Assembly: GCA_965214615.1 (NCBI GenBank)
Contig: OZ243952.1
Coordinates: 2,170,001-2,234,000 of the forward strand
Origin: CBDAUN01 sp965214615
GTDB taxonomy: Bacteria > Pseudomonadota > Gammaproteobacteria > Arenicellales > JAJDZL01
DNA: 64,000 bases
Reading direction: 5' to 3'
Position 1 is the first letter of the stretch. Every line of letters begins with the position of its first letter. The notes under the pieces are model-generated. The model saw only the letters and a list, made by a program, of their open reading frames with translations. It was not told where the DNA came from and did not search any database. Both the position numbers and the translations under genes were made by a program. This document shows, one piece after another, positions 50,629 to 59,801 of this stretch.

Positions 50629-52071
50629 CTAGAATAGTCCGTTGACCGCCTGCAGGCACATGGACAGGATGCCGCCGACCCAAGGCAAAATTGCCAGCAA
50701 TCCGATCGCGTTGATCGAAATCAGCATTTTCGATTCCGGCACCGCATTGAACGGAGCATAAGTCTGCGGCGCGGAATCGAAGTAGATCACCTTGATAACC
50801 CTGAGGTAGTAGAACGCCCCCACAACGGCGAATATCACCGCCACCACGGCAACCCACACCAATTCGGCGTCAACCAATGCCTGAATGACAGCAAACTTCG
50901 CATAAAAGCCCACTGTAGGCGGTACTCCGGCAAGGGAAAACATCAGCAAAAGCATCAGCAGCGCCATCCACGGATTGCGGGCATTGAGACCGCGATAGTC
51001 TTCGATCATGTCACACTCGCGGCCCTGGCTTGCGAACAGCACGATCATGCCGAATGCTCCCAGGCTCATGACGGAATAGACCAGGACATAGAACAGCGCC
51101 GCGGCATATCCTTCATGGCTTGCTGACAAAATTCCGAGCAGCAGGAATCCCATGTGTGCAATCGTGGAATACGCCAGCATGCGCTTGATGTTGGACTGCA
51201 CGATCGCAGTCACATTGCCGACTATGATTGACAGCAGGGCAATGATGATGAACATGTCCTGCCAAATGTCGCTCAGGTGGTCGAGTCCGCCTATCAGAAG
51301 GCGCATCAGCATTGCAAATGCCGCTATTTTCGGCGCAGCTCCCAGATACAAGGTCGTGCTCGTCGGCGCTCCATGGTAGACATCGGGCACCCACATGTGG
51401 AACGGCGCGGCACCTAGCTTGAACGCCAGCGCGACAATCACGAAGACCAAGGCGAATATGAGGGCGACATTGTCTGCCGACATGGTCCGTACCGCATCCT
51501 GGATCGCCGCAATTTCCAGCGTTCCGGTCAAACCGTAGAGAATTGACATGCCGTAGAGCAGGCACCCGGAGGCGATTGCTCCGAGAACGAAATATTTCAT
51601 GGAAGCTTCGGTGGCTTCCGACGAATCCCTTTGGAATGCGACCATCGCATAGAGGCAGAGCGACATCAGCTCAAGGCCCATATAGATCACCAGCAGATGG
51701 CCAGCTGAAGCCATGACCATCATCCCCAGGACACCGAACAGCCCGAGCACGTAGTACTCGCATTGCCCTATTGAGCGATCGTTCGCGTAGGTCCTGGAAT
51801 AGACGAATACAATCAGGGTCAGCAGGCACACGGCAGTCTTGATCAGACTGGACAGCGAATCCTCGATAAACATTCCGTTCAGCGCGACCGATGCCGGTTC
51901 GCCGATTCCTGCCGATGCAACGAGTCCCGCAACCGCAAGCGCCAGCAGCGACACATAGTAGGAAATGGAAAATCGCTTCAATCCGGTTTGATCGACAATC
52001 AAGACACCGCAAGCGGCAAGGCTGATGACAATCTCAGGAATCAGGCTGTGGTAGGGAATATCTGGCGTCAT
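50629..52071 (-). CDS. nuoN: NADH-quinone oxidoreductase subunit N
   Basis: A 480-residue antiporter-like complex I subunit with about 14 helices. Characteristic segments are YYVLGLFGVLGMMVMASAGHLLVIYMGLELMSL with its membrane glutamate, FKLGAAPFHMWVPDVYHGAP with the key lysine, NVTAIVQSNIKRMLAYSTIAHMG and LAGVPPTVGFYAKF. It is normally the last gene of the nuoA-N operon, but here it stands alone: no nuoM or other nuo gene is upstream, where a non-coding stretch and divergent rplM are found instead. Confidence 0.95.
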   Translation of the reverse strand: MTPDIPYHSLIPEIVISLAACGVLIVDQTGLKRFSISYYVSLLALAVAGLVASAGIGEPASVALNGMFIEDSLSSLIKTAVCLLTLIVFVYSRTYANDRSIGQCEYYVLGLFGVLGMMVMASAGHLLVIYMGLELMSLCLYAMVAFQRDSSEATEASMKYFVLGAIASGCLLYGMSILYGLTGTLEIAAIQDAVRTMSADNVALIFALVFVIVALAFKLGAAPFHMWVPDVYHGAPTSTTLYLGAAPKIAAFAMLMRLLIGGLDHLSDIWQDMFIIIALLSIIVGNVTAIVQSNIKRMLAYSTIAHMGFLLLGILSASHEGYAAALFYVLVYSVMSLGAFGMIVLFASQGRECDMIEDYRGLNARNPWMALLMLLLMFSLAGVPPTVGFYAKFAVIQALVDAELVWVAVVAVIFAVVGAFYYLRVIKVIYFDSAPQTYAPFNAVPESKMLISINAIGLLAILPWVGGILSMCLQAVNGLF

Positions 52072-52604
52072 AAAACTGTGCAGCCGCCAAGCATGGCGGC
52101 AAAATTCGGACTGGGAAGGACGGTGATTAGATCAGAACTTCGCCATAGTATAAAAAGCATCGAAATTTTGGTGAACGCACATGCATGGCCAACCGTGCAT
52201 ATTCAGATTCAGCGTCCATCCGCTTAGACAAGGCTGTATTTTAACCGATATATTCGAACCGAAACATGCTGTCCTCGTCAGCTTGTCAGCATATCAGGCA
52301 ACCGAATTGCGACCCTCTGGAACATCTAAAGCCACACGATCAATCGATTCGACCGCCGTAGGGAATGCACAGCCGATCACATGAATCGCTTGCAGCCGAT
52401 ATGATGCGCAAGGCGTTTTCCCGTTTCCGGCCACACTATCGCGATTTCGGGGACTGAAATATAGCAACCGCGTCTGGAAATACTGTGCTATATTGATGCG
52501 CCGGGGTTGATTCATAAGCCATTTTGATATACTCTATGCGCTTTTATAATGATGCCATGCTCGTTGCGGCTTGCATGGCTGTTTGGTTTTGAACAAAGCA
52601 AAAG
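52072..52604 (+). promoter_or_regulatory. nuoN/rplM intergenic region with rplM promoter and inverted repeat
   Basis: About 530 bases without a gene. A promoter for rplM is visible: TTGATA at 52524-52529, a 15-base spacer and TATAAT at 52545-52550, 55 bases before the start. A 9-base inverted repeat (AATATAGCA 52458-52466 / TGCTATATT 52486-52494) lies upstream of it. The nuoN promoter must also be here but is not obvious. Confidence 0.5.
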
Positions 52605-53033
52605 ATGAAAACTATTTCTGCCAAGTCCGGCGATGTTTCACGCAGCTGGTTTCTTGTTGATGCAACGGACAAAGTGCTGGGGCGGCTTGCATCGCAAATC
52701 GCCATACGCTTGCGCGGCAAGCATAAGCCGATCTACACCCCCCACGTCGACACCGGCGACTACGTGGTCATTGTGAATGCGGAAAAAGTGCTGCTGACCG
52801 GCAACAAGGAACGATCAAAAGTCTATCACCGGCATTCAGGCCGTCCCGGCGGACTCAAGACTGTCAAAGTGGCCGAGATGCGCGAGCAGCATCCCGAACG
52901 AATCATCGAAAATGCCGTCAGAGGGATGATGCCTAAAGGCCCGCTTGGCAGGTCGATGATGACAAAGTTGAAGGTATACGCCGGCGACAAGCAGCCGCAT
53001 CAGGCGCAGAAGCTTCAGAAACTGGATATTTGA
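52605..53033 (+). CDS. rplM: Ribosomal protein L13
   Basis: A 142-residue protein identical in layout to bacterial L13: SWFLVDATDKVLGRLASQIA, RGKHKPIYTPHVDTGDYVVI, VYHRHSGRPGGLK and AVRGMMPKGPLGRSMMTKLKVYAG. It is a large-subunit assembly protein. It forms the usual pair with rpsI, 11 bases downstream. Confidence 0.98.
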   Translation: MKTISAKSGDVSRSWFLVDATDKVLGRLASQIAIRLRGKHKPIYTPHVDTGDYVVIVNAEKVLLTGNKERSKVYHRHSGRPGGLKTVKVAEMREQHPERIIENAVRGMMPKGPLGRSMMTKLKVYAGDKQPHQAQKLQKLDI

Positions 53034-53044
53034 GGAAACGCACG

Positions 53045-53443
53045 ATGGCAGATGCGCAACAAGTCTACTATGGCACAGGACGCAGGAAGTCTTCAACGGC
53101 GCGCGTCCACCTGAAAATCGGCAACGGCAGAATTACTGCCAATGGACGGCCTATTGAAGAATATTTCGGACGCGAAACGGCACGGATGGTGATTCGCCAG
53201 CCTCTTGAATCGCTAGGCATGCTTCAAATGCTCGATGTCAAGGCGACGGTCAGAGGCGGAGGGCCGAGCGGTCAGGCCGGCGCAATTCAGCTTGGAATCG
53301 CCCGGGCCCTGCTCAAGTACGACGAAGCAAACCGTTCGACGCTGCGCAAGGGCGGCTTCCTCACCCGCGATGCAAGAGAGGTTGAACGCAAGAAGGTCGG
53401 GCTTCACAAGGCGCGCAAACGACCTCAATACTCGAAACGTTAG
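53045..53443 (+). CDS. rpsI: Ribosomal protein S9
   Basis: ATG 53045 gives 132 residues: YYGTGRRKSSTARVHLK, GGPSGQAGAIQLGIARAL, the FLTRDAREVERKKVG block and the conserved C-terminal KRPQYSKR tail that reaches the P-site tRNA. The earlier in-frame ATG at 53030 lies within the end of rplM and is not conserved. Co-transcribed with rplM. Confidence 0.98.
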   Translation: MADAQQVYYGTGRRKSSTARVHLKIGNGRITANGRPIEEYFGRETARMVIRQPLESLGMLQMLDVKATVRGGGPSGQAGAIQLGIARALLKYDEANRSTLRKGGFLTRDAREVERKKVGLHKARKRPQYSKR

Positions 53444-53484
53444 GCTAAATTCAGCCTGGCGGTTCCCGGTCATTCAAGGTCAGT

Positions 53485-53558
53485 TGGGGAATCGTCTAAC
53501 GGTAGGACAGCGGACTCTGACTCCGCCAGTCCAGGTTCAAATCCTGGTTCCCCAGCCA
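53485..53558 (+). tRNA. tRNA-Gln (CTG)
   Basis: A 74-base cloverleaf with encoded CCA: acceptor TGGGGAA/TTCCCCA, anticodon loop CTCTGAC (anticodon CTG) on a GGA/TCC-closed stem, and T arm CCAGG/CCTGG. It lies 41 bases after rpsI and may be transcribed with it. Confidence 0.95.
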
Positions 53559-53718
53559 GACACTCCAATTGTGCCCGGCACGTCTTGGCGACAAGTACGT
53601 GCCAGTTGCACATCGCAAGCCGCACTGTCAGCCGACGCCGGCAACTTGGCTTGCCGGTTCGCGCGGATCATTGCCAAGTCTGCGAACAGAGAGCCTGAGT
53701 CAGATTTGACTCGATCAG

Positions 53719-54966
53719 TCAGCCGATAGGCTCCGGCTCAACTTTCAAGCCATCGGCGGCATTGGTCAATGGCGTAATGACAAGCAAATCGCCGTCGGCA
53801 ATCTCGGAACTCCGTGCAACAATCCGCATCTCGCCTTCGCTGTTCATCTGTCCGTGACGCTCGATCTTCACCGATCGCAACCGGTCGCCCTCAACCTTGA
53901 ACACCCGGTCGACACCATAGACCGATTGAAACGGAATAGCGATGGCCTGTTCAACCGGATGAAGCGATAACTCGACGGTGAGCGTTCGTCCCAGTTCAGG
54001 AAATCTGTTTGCATCTACCACCCGGATGAAAGCGCCGACCCCGCCGCCACTGGCGGTTTCCACCTTTCCCGCAAGCCTGTCAAATTCAAGATAAACCTTC
54101 TCCCCATCCACTTCGGCAACAGCCGGCAACTGCGAGGGTGAGTCGCGAAAACGAGGCATATACTGACTTGGAATCAGAGTTTCGACTTCAACTGCCGTGT
54201 GGTCGAACATTTCCACGACCGCGGTTCCGTTGCTCACCCGGTTTCCGACGGCGACATGCACCGAGGAAATTCGTCCGGTAAATGGCGCGGCAATCACGGA
54301 TTCGGAATAATCTCGCCGCGCGTTGTCAAGCGATGACTGAATGCGAGCCAAATCCGCCTGCATCCTTTGCACTCTGGCATCGAAGCCCCGTATCGCGGCA
54401 CGGCGTACAGTGACAGCTAGATCGTTGCTCTGCACATCGGACTGCGCCCGCTCGTAGCGCGACTGCGTGTCGAGAATTCGGCCCTTCAGATTCTCAATGC
54501 GCGACATGATCCGCTTTGAAAGATCAAGCAGCCTCAGTTCATGCAAGAGAAGCTTCCGGTCGGTTTCACGGCGCTCTATCTCGTGATCGATTTCAGCTTG
54601 AACGCGGGCCTTGTCAGCTTCAAGCTGAGCCACGCGGGTCCTTATGTTTCTCGGATTGAACTCAACAAGCGGATCGCCTTGACTTACATAGTCACCAGGC
54701 CGAACATGCACCGCCAGGACTTGTGCAGATACGATTGAACTGATCTTTGCGACACCGGAGGTGACGACCTCGCCGAACAATTCGATCGTAGGCGTGATGG
54801 TCTCTTTTTTCACCGCATGCACCTGAACCGGCCAAATACGCTCGCCGGCGCCGGATCTTCCAACATCCGCCTCTTCGACGTCTAGTAGAAAAAAACCGGC
54901 AACACCGGCTAGAACGACCCCTGCCGGCAGCGCAAAGCGAATCAAGCGAGACACAGAATCCATCAA
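53719..54966 (-). CDS. HlyD/RND-type periplasmic adaptor (membrane fusion protein)
   Basis: A 415-residue protein with an N-terminal membrane anchor (LIRFALPAGVVLAGVAGFFLL), the split lipoyl domain (VSAQVLAVHVRPGDYVSQGDPLVEF and VIAAPFTGRISSVHVAVGNRVSNG), a long coiled-coil hairpin between them (about 115-245) and a beta-barrel/membrane-proximal part. It links an inner-membrane pump to an outer-membrane channel. No pump or channel gene is adjacent on either side, which is unusual, so its partner is elsewhere. Confidence 0.88.
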   Translation of the reverse strand: MMDSVSRLIRFALPAGVVLAGVAGFFLLDVEEADVGRSGAGERIWPVQVHAVKKETITPTIELFGEVVTSGVAKISSIVSAQVLAVHVRPGDYVSQGDPLVEFNPRNIRTRVAQLEADKARVQAEIDHEIERRETDRKLLLHELRLLDLSKRIMSRIENLKGRILDTQSRYERAQSDVQSNDLAVTVRRAAIRGFDARVQRMQADLARIQSSLDNARRDYSESVIAAPFTGRISSVHVAVGNRVSNGTAVVEMFDHTAVEVETLIPSQYMPRFRDSPSQLPAVAEVDGEKVYLEFDRLAGKVETASGGGVGAFIRVVDANRFPELGRTLTVELSLHPVEQAIAIPFQSVYGVDRVFKVEGDRLRSVKIERHGQMNSEGEMRIVARSSEIADGDLLVITPLTNAADGLKVEPEPIG

Positions 54967-55106
54967 TCAGGAGCTTCCGGCGCTCAGGTCAGGCGCAATG
55001 TCAATCATCCGATTCATTCATCCTGCCACTTATGCACTGACCTTCCGCAAATACTGATCAAAATCATGGCAATGGTGCACATATGAACTGCGCATCCCGC
55101 CGAATC

Positions 55107-55152
55107 CCCGCCTCCTCTCGTGTAGATCTCACATTGCACAAAGGGAGGCGGG
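55107..55152 (-). terminator. Possible hairpin terminator after the molybdenum hydroxylase genes
   Basis: CCCGCCTCC (55107-55115) and GGAGGCGGG (55144-55152) are exact reverse complements with a 28-base loop, 45-90 bases past the stop of the large-subunit gene. There is no clear T-run, so termination is only possible. Confidence 0.4.
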
Positions 55153-55196
55153 TTCTTGACTCAAGCCACTTCGATGCGCATTAGGCTCGGGCCCTG

Positions 55197-57380
55197 TCAA
55201 GCGAACTTGATTCCGTTTTTAGACATTGGCAAATGCGTTACCCGCGGCCCGTCAACGGCTATGGCATTCGCAAGTGCCGGAGCAGCGGGCGGCAAGCCGG
55301 GTTCGCCTACTCCTGTCGGAGCCTCGGCCGATGGCATGACGTGAACATCGATCTGTCCAATGTCGCCTATCCGCAGAGGCGGGTAGCCTGGAAAATTCCG
55401 CTCCACCGCCGCGCCCTGATTGAACGTAATCTCATTGCGCATCGCATGGCCCAGTCCGTAGCCTATCCCGCCTTCCATCTGAGCCTTGACGACATCGGGA
55501 TTGATTGCCAGGCCGCAGTCCACGGCACAGGTGACCTTTTCCACGTGCACAGCTCCGTCGGAATTGCGGGATATCTCTACGACTTCGGCGACATAGGAAC
55601 TGAACGACTTATGCGCAGCAATACCTCGCGAGCGATCCGGTGCGACAGGGCTGTCCCAGCCCGACTGCCTGGCCGCCATCTGCAGTACTGCCGCAAGGCG
55701 CTGCTGGTCCGGAGTGCCGTCAGACAGATATTCCAGCCGAAATTCAAGCGGATCCCGTCCAGCCGCCTCGGCCGCCATATCCATCATGGACTCCATCACA
55801 AATCCGGTATGACTGTGTCCGACAGATCGCCACCAAACCACCGAAATTGGCGACTCCAAGTCTGTCAGTCCGACAAACTGTCCCGGTAGCGAATAAGGCG
55901 TGTCGGACACGCCTTCTACAGAGGACATGTCAACGCCGTCCTGAACCAGAAAGGGTTCAAATGGAGTGCCTTTGAATATTGGCTTGCAGGCAATTCTATG
56001 GTCCCAGGCGACAATCTTTCCGGAATCGTCGATTCCGACCCGAACCTTGTGCGCAACAGCCGGACGATAGGCGCCGCCTGAAACATCATCCTCGCGAGAC
56101 CAGACAAGCTTGACAGGCCGGTCGCGGTCCGACAGGGCAAAGGCCATAGCCGCTTCAACCTGATAGTCCGAGCCCGGGGTAGATCTGCGTCCGAATGAAC
56201 CGCCTGCATACACGGTGTTGATCTTGATCTTTTCCAGCGGCAGCTGCAGTACAGCCGCCAGGGCGTGATGCACGCCGGTTGGATTTTGACAGCCGTCATG
56301 CAAAATGACACCGTCCGCTGTCGGTTCAATTGTGCAAGTCAGCGGCTCCATCGGAGCATGGCAAAGAAACGGAAGGAAAAACTCCGCCTCGACAACCTGC
56401 GCAGCGCTTTCAACAAGACCGGCGGTCTGATCCATATCGGAATCGGGCGTTGCAACAAGCTGCGGCGGAGCATTTACCGCCGCCAGCAAGTCGGCCTTGA
56501 TTTCATCGTGGCTGCGAACTTCAGCAGCGGCATTGTCCCACTCGACAGCAATTGCGTCGCGCGATCGAAAGGCTGACCATGTATCGCTTGCGTAAACAAC
56601 GACTCCGTCGCCCGTCGGGATTGGCACCGCTTTGATGAAGCCGGGCACACTTGACGCCGGCGCCGCGTTCACAGCTGCCACCTTGCCGCCAAATCTGGGA
56701 CTGCGCTTGACAACAGCAACAATCTGCCCGTCAAGATGAACGTCCATGGCGTAATGCGCCGTGCCCGAGACCTTCGGCTGATTATCGCGACGCGAAATCG
56801 AAGTATTTCCGATCAGGTTGAATTGATCAGCTGTTTTCAGCGCAGGATCTTCCGGCGCCTCCATCGCTGCTGCGACTGCGACAAAGTGCGAAATCGGAGC
56901 GCTTCGGCCGCTGCCAGAAATCATTCCGTTGGAAAGGGCCAACATTGAAGAATCCACACCCCATTGCTGCGCCGCTGCGCTGATCAGCATCTCGCGTACT
57001 GCGGCACCTGCCTTTCGGTACTGCATATACGAATTTGCAAGGGAGGTGGAACCGCCCGTCGTTTGAATCCGGTAGAAAAGATTCGCATAAAGATCAGCGT
57101 CCGACGGAGCAAACTCAACGGCGATGTCATCAAGTTCCATATTCAGTTCCTCGGCAATCAAGGTCGGAAGCCCTGTAGCCGTTCCCTGCCCCGTCTCGAA
57201 GTGCTTGACGATCGCTGTGACCTGACCGTCCGGATCAATCTTGACAAATGGCGTAAAGCCGCCGCTCTGTGCCGGCATCGATGCCAGCGAGCCGCGCGCG
57301 GAAAAACCGACGACCAGCGCACTCGCCGCAGTTGCCGATGCCGCCTTAAGAAAATCTCGGCGCGTAACGTTCGCAGTCAT
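55197..57380 (-). CDS. Molybdenum hydroxylase large subunit, IorB-like, Tat-exported
   Basis: ATG 57380 gives 727 residues and a twin-arginine signal (RRDFLKAASATAASALVVGF), so longer readings are rejected. It belongs to the xanthine dehydrogenase family of aldehyde-oxidase/isoquinoline 1-oxidoreductase type: EHFETGQGTATGLPTLIAEEL-like text, GNTSISRRDNQPKVSGTAHYAMDV, YAGGSFGRRSTPGSD and the C-terminal GVGEPGLPPAAPALANAI with the conserved glutamate near the Mo site. It oxidises a N-heterocycle or aldehyde by hydroxylation. It follows the [2Fe-2S] subunit gene and overlaps it by 1 base. No FAD subunit or cytochrome gene is present. Confidence 0.88.
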   Translation of the reverse strand: MTANVTRRDFLKAASATAASALVVGFSARGSLASMPAQSGGFTPFVKIDPDGQVTAIVKHFETGQGTATGLPTLIAEELNMELDDIAVEFAPSDADLYANLFYRIQTTGGSTSLANSYMQYRKAGAAVREMLISAAAQQWGVDSSMLALSNGMISGSGRSAPISHFVAVAAAMEAPEDPALKTADQFNLIGNTSISRRDNQPKVSGTAHYAMDVHLDGQIVAVVKRSPRFGGKVAAVNAAPASSVPGFIKAVPIPTGDGVVVYASDTWSAFRSRDAIAVEWDNAAAEVRSHDEIKADLLAAVNAPPQLVATPDSDMDQTAGLVESAAQVVEAEFFLPFLCHAPMEPLTCTIEPTADGVILHDGCQNPTGVHHALAAVLQLPLEKIKINTVYAGGSFGRRSTPGSDYQVEAAMAFALSDRDRPVKLVWSREDDVSGGAYRPAVAHKVRVGIDDSGKIVAWDHRIACKPIFKGTPFEPFLVQDGVDMSSVEGVSDTPYSLPGQFVGLTDLESPISVVWWRSVGHSHTGFVMESMMDMAAEAAGRDPLEFRLEYLSDGTPDQQRLAAVLQMAARQSGWDSPVAPDRSRGIAAHKSFSSYVAEVVEISRNSDGAVHVEKVTCAVDCGLAINPDVVKAQMEGGIGYGLGHAMRNEITFNQGAAVERNFPGYPPLRIGDIGQIDVHVMPSAEAPTGVGEPGLPPAAPALANAIAVDGPRVTHLPMSKNGIKFA

Positions 57381-57847
57381 CAGCTTGCCTCCTTTAGAAT
57401 CTCGGAAGCACGCTGAATCGCAGAGCGTATCCTCTGATAAGTGGCGCACCGGCATACATTGCCTGCCATGTAGGCGTCGATTTCTTCGACGCTCGGGCTT
57501 GAGTTGCCTGCAAGGAGCCCCGCAGCCGACATGATTTGTCCCGACTGGCAATAGCCGCATTGAACAACGTTCAGCTCGGCCCATGCCTGCTGAACGGCTC
57601 TTTCGGCATCAGTATCGATCCCCTCTATCGTTGTAATATCAACGCCTTCGACTGTATTTATGAAAGTAACACATGATCGAACTGGAGTGCCATTAACATG
57701 AACAGTGCACGCACCGCACGATGCCACGCCGCAGCCGTATTTTGTTCCGGTAAGCTTCAAGTCGTCGCGCAGCACCCATAGCAAAGGCTTTGCCTCAGCA
57801 GTCTCTACTTCGACCGGTTGTCCGTTTAACGTGAAATTAGTCTGCAT
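57380..57847 (-). CDS. [2Fe-2S] subunit of molybdenum hydroxylase, IorA-like
   Basis: A 155-residue ferredoxin-like subunit. The plant-type cluster is C-x4-C-x2-C in YGCGVASCGACTVHVNG with a further cysteine in PVRSC. The helical second cluster domain has QCGYCQSGQIMSAA and NVCRCATYQRIRSAI. It passes electrons from the molybdenum site to an acceptor. It has no signal peptide, which suggests export together with the Tat-targeted large subunit. Confidence 0.92.
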   Translation of the reverse strand: MQTNFTLNGQPVEVETAEAKPLLWVLRDDLKLTGTKYGCGVASCGACTVHVNGTPVRSCVTFINTVEGVDITTIEGIDTDAERAVQQAWAELNVVQCGYCQSGQIMSAAGLLAGNSSPSVEEIDAYMAGNVCRCATYQRIRSAIQRASEILKEAS

Positions 57848-58067
57848 TTTTCCTCCGTGAAATTGACTTGCTAAACATCCAAATTCTCATTCGGCCATCC
57901 CTGAAATTGAATGGAGCCACTGAACATGGCCGCACATCGGGCGGATCGGCATAGGCACGAATCTGCCAATGAATTGACATTCATCGTAGACATTGAGACA
58001 GTCCGGCCCAGACCACGTTCGCCGCTGCACCGCCACACTGTCATTGTACAGAAATTCACTGCGCCGT

Positions 58068-58085
58068 TTCTCTAGAGAATATAAT
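58068..58085 (+). promoter_or_regulatory. Palindrome and -10 box before the ankyrin gene
   Basis: A perfect palindrome TTCTCTAGAGAA (58068-58079) abuts a TATAAT box (58080-58085), about 60 bases before the ankyrin-protein start and in the divergent region from the molybdenum hydroxylase genes. It could be a repressor site in the promoter spacer. Confidence 0.45.
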
Positions 58086-58146
58086 TTTCACAGTCATTCC
58101 TATCGGCAGTTGCAAAAATTCAACTGCCCGATACAGGCTCCAAGCA

Positions 58147-59208
58147 ATGAATACTCAATTGATCGAATTTCAGGAAAAACTTGGCACTGCGCCAGACCCC
58201 GAAGAAAAAGATCAATTCGGCTTCACCCACCTGCATTGGGCGGTCATCGACCGCAATTCGGACGCTGTGCGGCATCTTGTGCAATCCGGCGCCGATGCGA
58301 ACAGCATAGCATCAGGACACTTCGGAGGCTTTGCAGAGCCGACTGGATGCTTCGAGCAACGAAGCAAGCGCTTTGCCCTCGATTTCGACACCGCGGCATA
58401 CTGGCAGGTGCGAGAGCTTACGCCGTTGCACATTGCCTCCAGCCTTGATTCTGTCGAGATCATGAAACTGCTGTTTGAACACGGCGCGATATTCGATGCG
58501 GCGGGTTATCGAGGCCTGTCGCCTGTACATTGCGCACTGTGCTCCGGTTCGGAAAAAGCCTTGCACGCATTGCTGCGCAACGGCTTCAATCCTGACGATA
58601 AAGACGAACATTCCCGTACCATGCTTCATTGGATCGCCATGGACCAGGCAGACAGCCGCGTCGGCATACTGCTTGGCGGGCAGATTTCAGGATTCGGTCT
58701 GAAAATCAACGACCCCGTACTTGCAGTTCGCCAAATGCTGGAACACGGCGCCGATGTGACAGCGCGCGACGAACGCGGCAACACCCCTCTTCATCTTGCA
58801 TCCGCTACGGACATGAACGAGGTTGCGCATTTGTTCGTGCAACACGGCGCCGATGTAAACTTTCAGAATTACTCCGGCGCCACCGCGCTTCATCTTGCGG
58901 CATGGTTCAATTCTCCAAAGACCGCGCGCATGCTGATCAAATGTGGCGCTCGGGTGAATTGTGCCGATACCGCAGGCAACACTCCATTGCATATCGCAAC
59001 AACAGATGATGCGCTCGATGTTCACGATATCAAGATGCCGGACGGGACATGCTGCAGCCGTCGCGGCAAGAATACGGTGCTCGAACTCCTTGTCAAAAAC
59101 GGTGCGGATGCGCACGCCGAGAACGCAGCTGGAAACACACCGATCAGCATTGCCAAATCCAAGCGAATGTCTAGCGATACTTTCAATTTCCTGAATCTCA
59201 ATTCCTAG
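58147..59208 (+). CDS. Ankyrin-repeat protein
   Basis: A 353-residue soluble protein with no signal peptide, consisting of about eight ankyrin repeats from residue 24 on: THLHWAVIDRNSDAVRHLVQ, TPLHIASSLDSVEIMKLLFE, SPVHCALCSG, TMLHWIAMDQ with an inserted loop, TPLHLASATDMNEVAHLFVQ, TALHLAAWFNSPKTARMLI, TPLHIATTDD with an insert, and NTPISIAKSK. Ankyrin arrays mediate protein binding; no catalytic domain is seen. It is followed after 2 bases by the DUF1989 gene, so the two are very likely co-translated. Confidence 0.88.
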   Translation: MNTQLIEFQEKLGTAPDPEEKDQFGFTHLHWAVIDRNSDAVRHLVQSGADANSIASGHFGGFAEPTGCFEQRSKRFALDFDTAAYWQVRELTPLHIASSLDSVEIMKLLFEHGAIFDAAGYRGLSPVHCALCSGSEKALHALLRNGFNPDDKDEHSRTMLHWIAMDQADSRVGILLGGQISGFGLKINDPVLAVRQMLEHGADVTARDERGNTPLHLASATDMNEVAHLFVQHGADVNFQNYSGATALHLAAWFNSPKTARMLIKCGARVNCADTAGNTPLHIATTDDALDVHDIKMPDGTCCSRRGKNTVLELLVKNGADAHAENAAGNTPISIAKSKRMSSDTFNFLNLNS

Positions 59209-59210
59209 GC

Positions 59211-59801
59211 ATGACTGAGTTGCGCACCATCCCGGCGCGGCACGGAACAGCCGTACAAGTCGCCCGAGGTTCCCGCCTTAAGGTGATCAACACCCACGGC
59301 AATCAGGTTGTCGATACCTGGCTGTTCAATTCCGATGATATTGCTGAATTTCAATCAAGCGAGCATACCCGCGCCAACCTGATGCGGCTGCAGATCAAAG
59401 TCGGTGACTCGCTTTATTCAAACCGGCGCCGGCCGATTGTGCAGATAGTTGAAGATGTCGGCGCAGGGGTTCACGATCTACTGGTAGCGGCTTGCGACCA
59501 ATACCGCTACAGGCAGCTTGGCTGCACTGAGCATCACCGCAACTGCGCTGACAATCTTGTCGAAGCCATGAGGGAATCGGGCCATGAAATTTCCGAAGTG
59601 CCAAGTCCGATTAACCTGTTCATGAACATTCCCTGGACGGAAGCAGGCATTCTTGAGTGGGGCACACCGGTCGCCAATCCCGGCGACTACATCGTGCTTG
59701 AAGCGCTTATGGACTGCATAGCCGTGCTGTCGGCCTGTCCGCAGGACATTTTGCCGGTCAACGGGCACAATCCTGTCGATGCCCACTTTCAGGTCTGCTG
59801 A
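59211..59801 (+). CDS. DUF1989 (urea carboxylase-associated) family protein
   Basis: A 196-residue DUF1989 protein: IPARHGTAVQVARGSRLKVIN, NTHGNQVVDTWLFN, SEHTRANLMRLQIKVGDSLYSN, GCTEHHRNCADNLVEAM and PSPINLFMNI, with the conserved cysteine/histidine set CTEHH and a further cysteine near LSACPQDI. Members of this family accompany urea carboxylase and include subunits of carboxyguanidine deiminase. Here it is single and no urea carboxylase gene is in the window. Function unknown. Confidence 0.85.
   Translation: MTELRTIPARHGTAVQVARGSRLKVINTHGNQVVDTWLFNSDDIAEFQSSEHTRANLMRLQIKVGDSLYSNRRRPIVQIVEDVGAGVHDLLVAACDQYRYRQLGCTEHHRNCADNLVEAMRESGHEISEVPSPINLFMNIPWTEAGILEWGTPVANPGDYIVLEALMDCIAVLSACPQDILPVNGHNPVDAHFQVC

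Noticed and set aside
55197..57847. Purine xanthine dehydrogenase feeding the ureide operon
   Set aside because: The large subunit is Tat-exported and IorB-like, and no FAD subunit is present; classical xanthine dehydrogenase is cytosolic with three domains or subunits.
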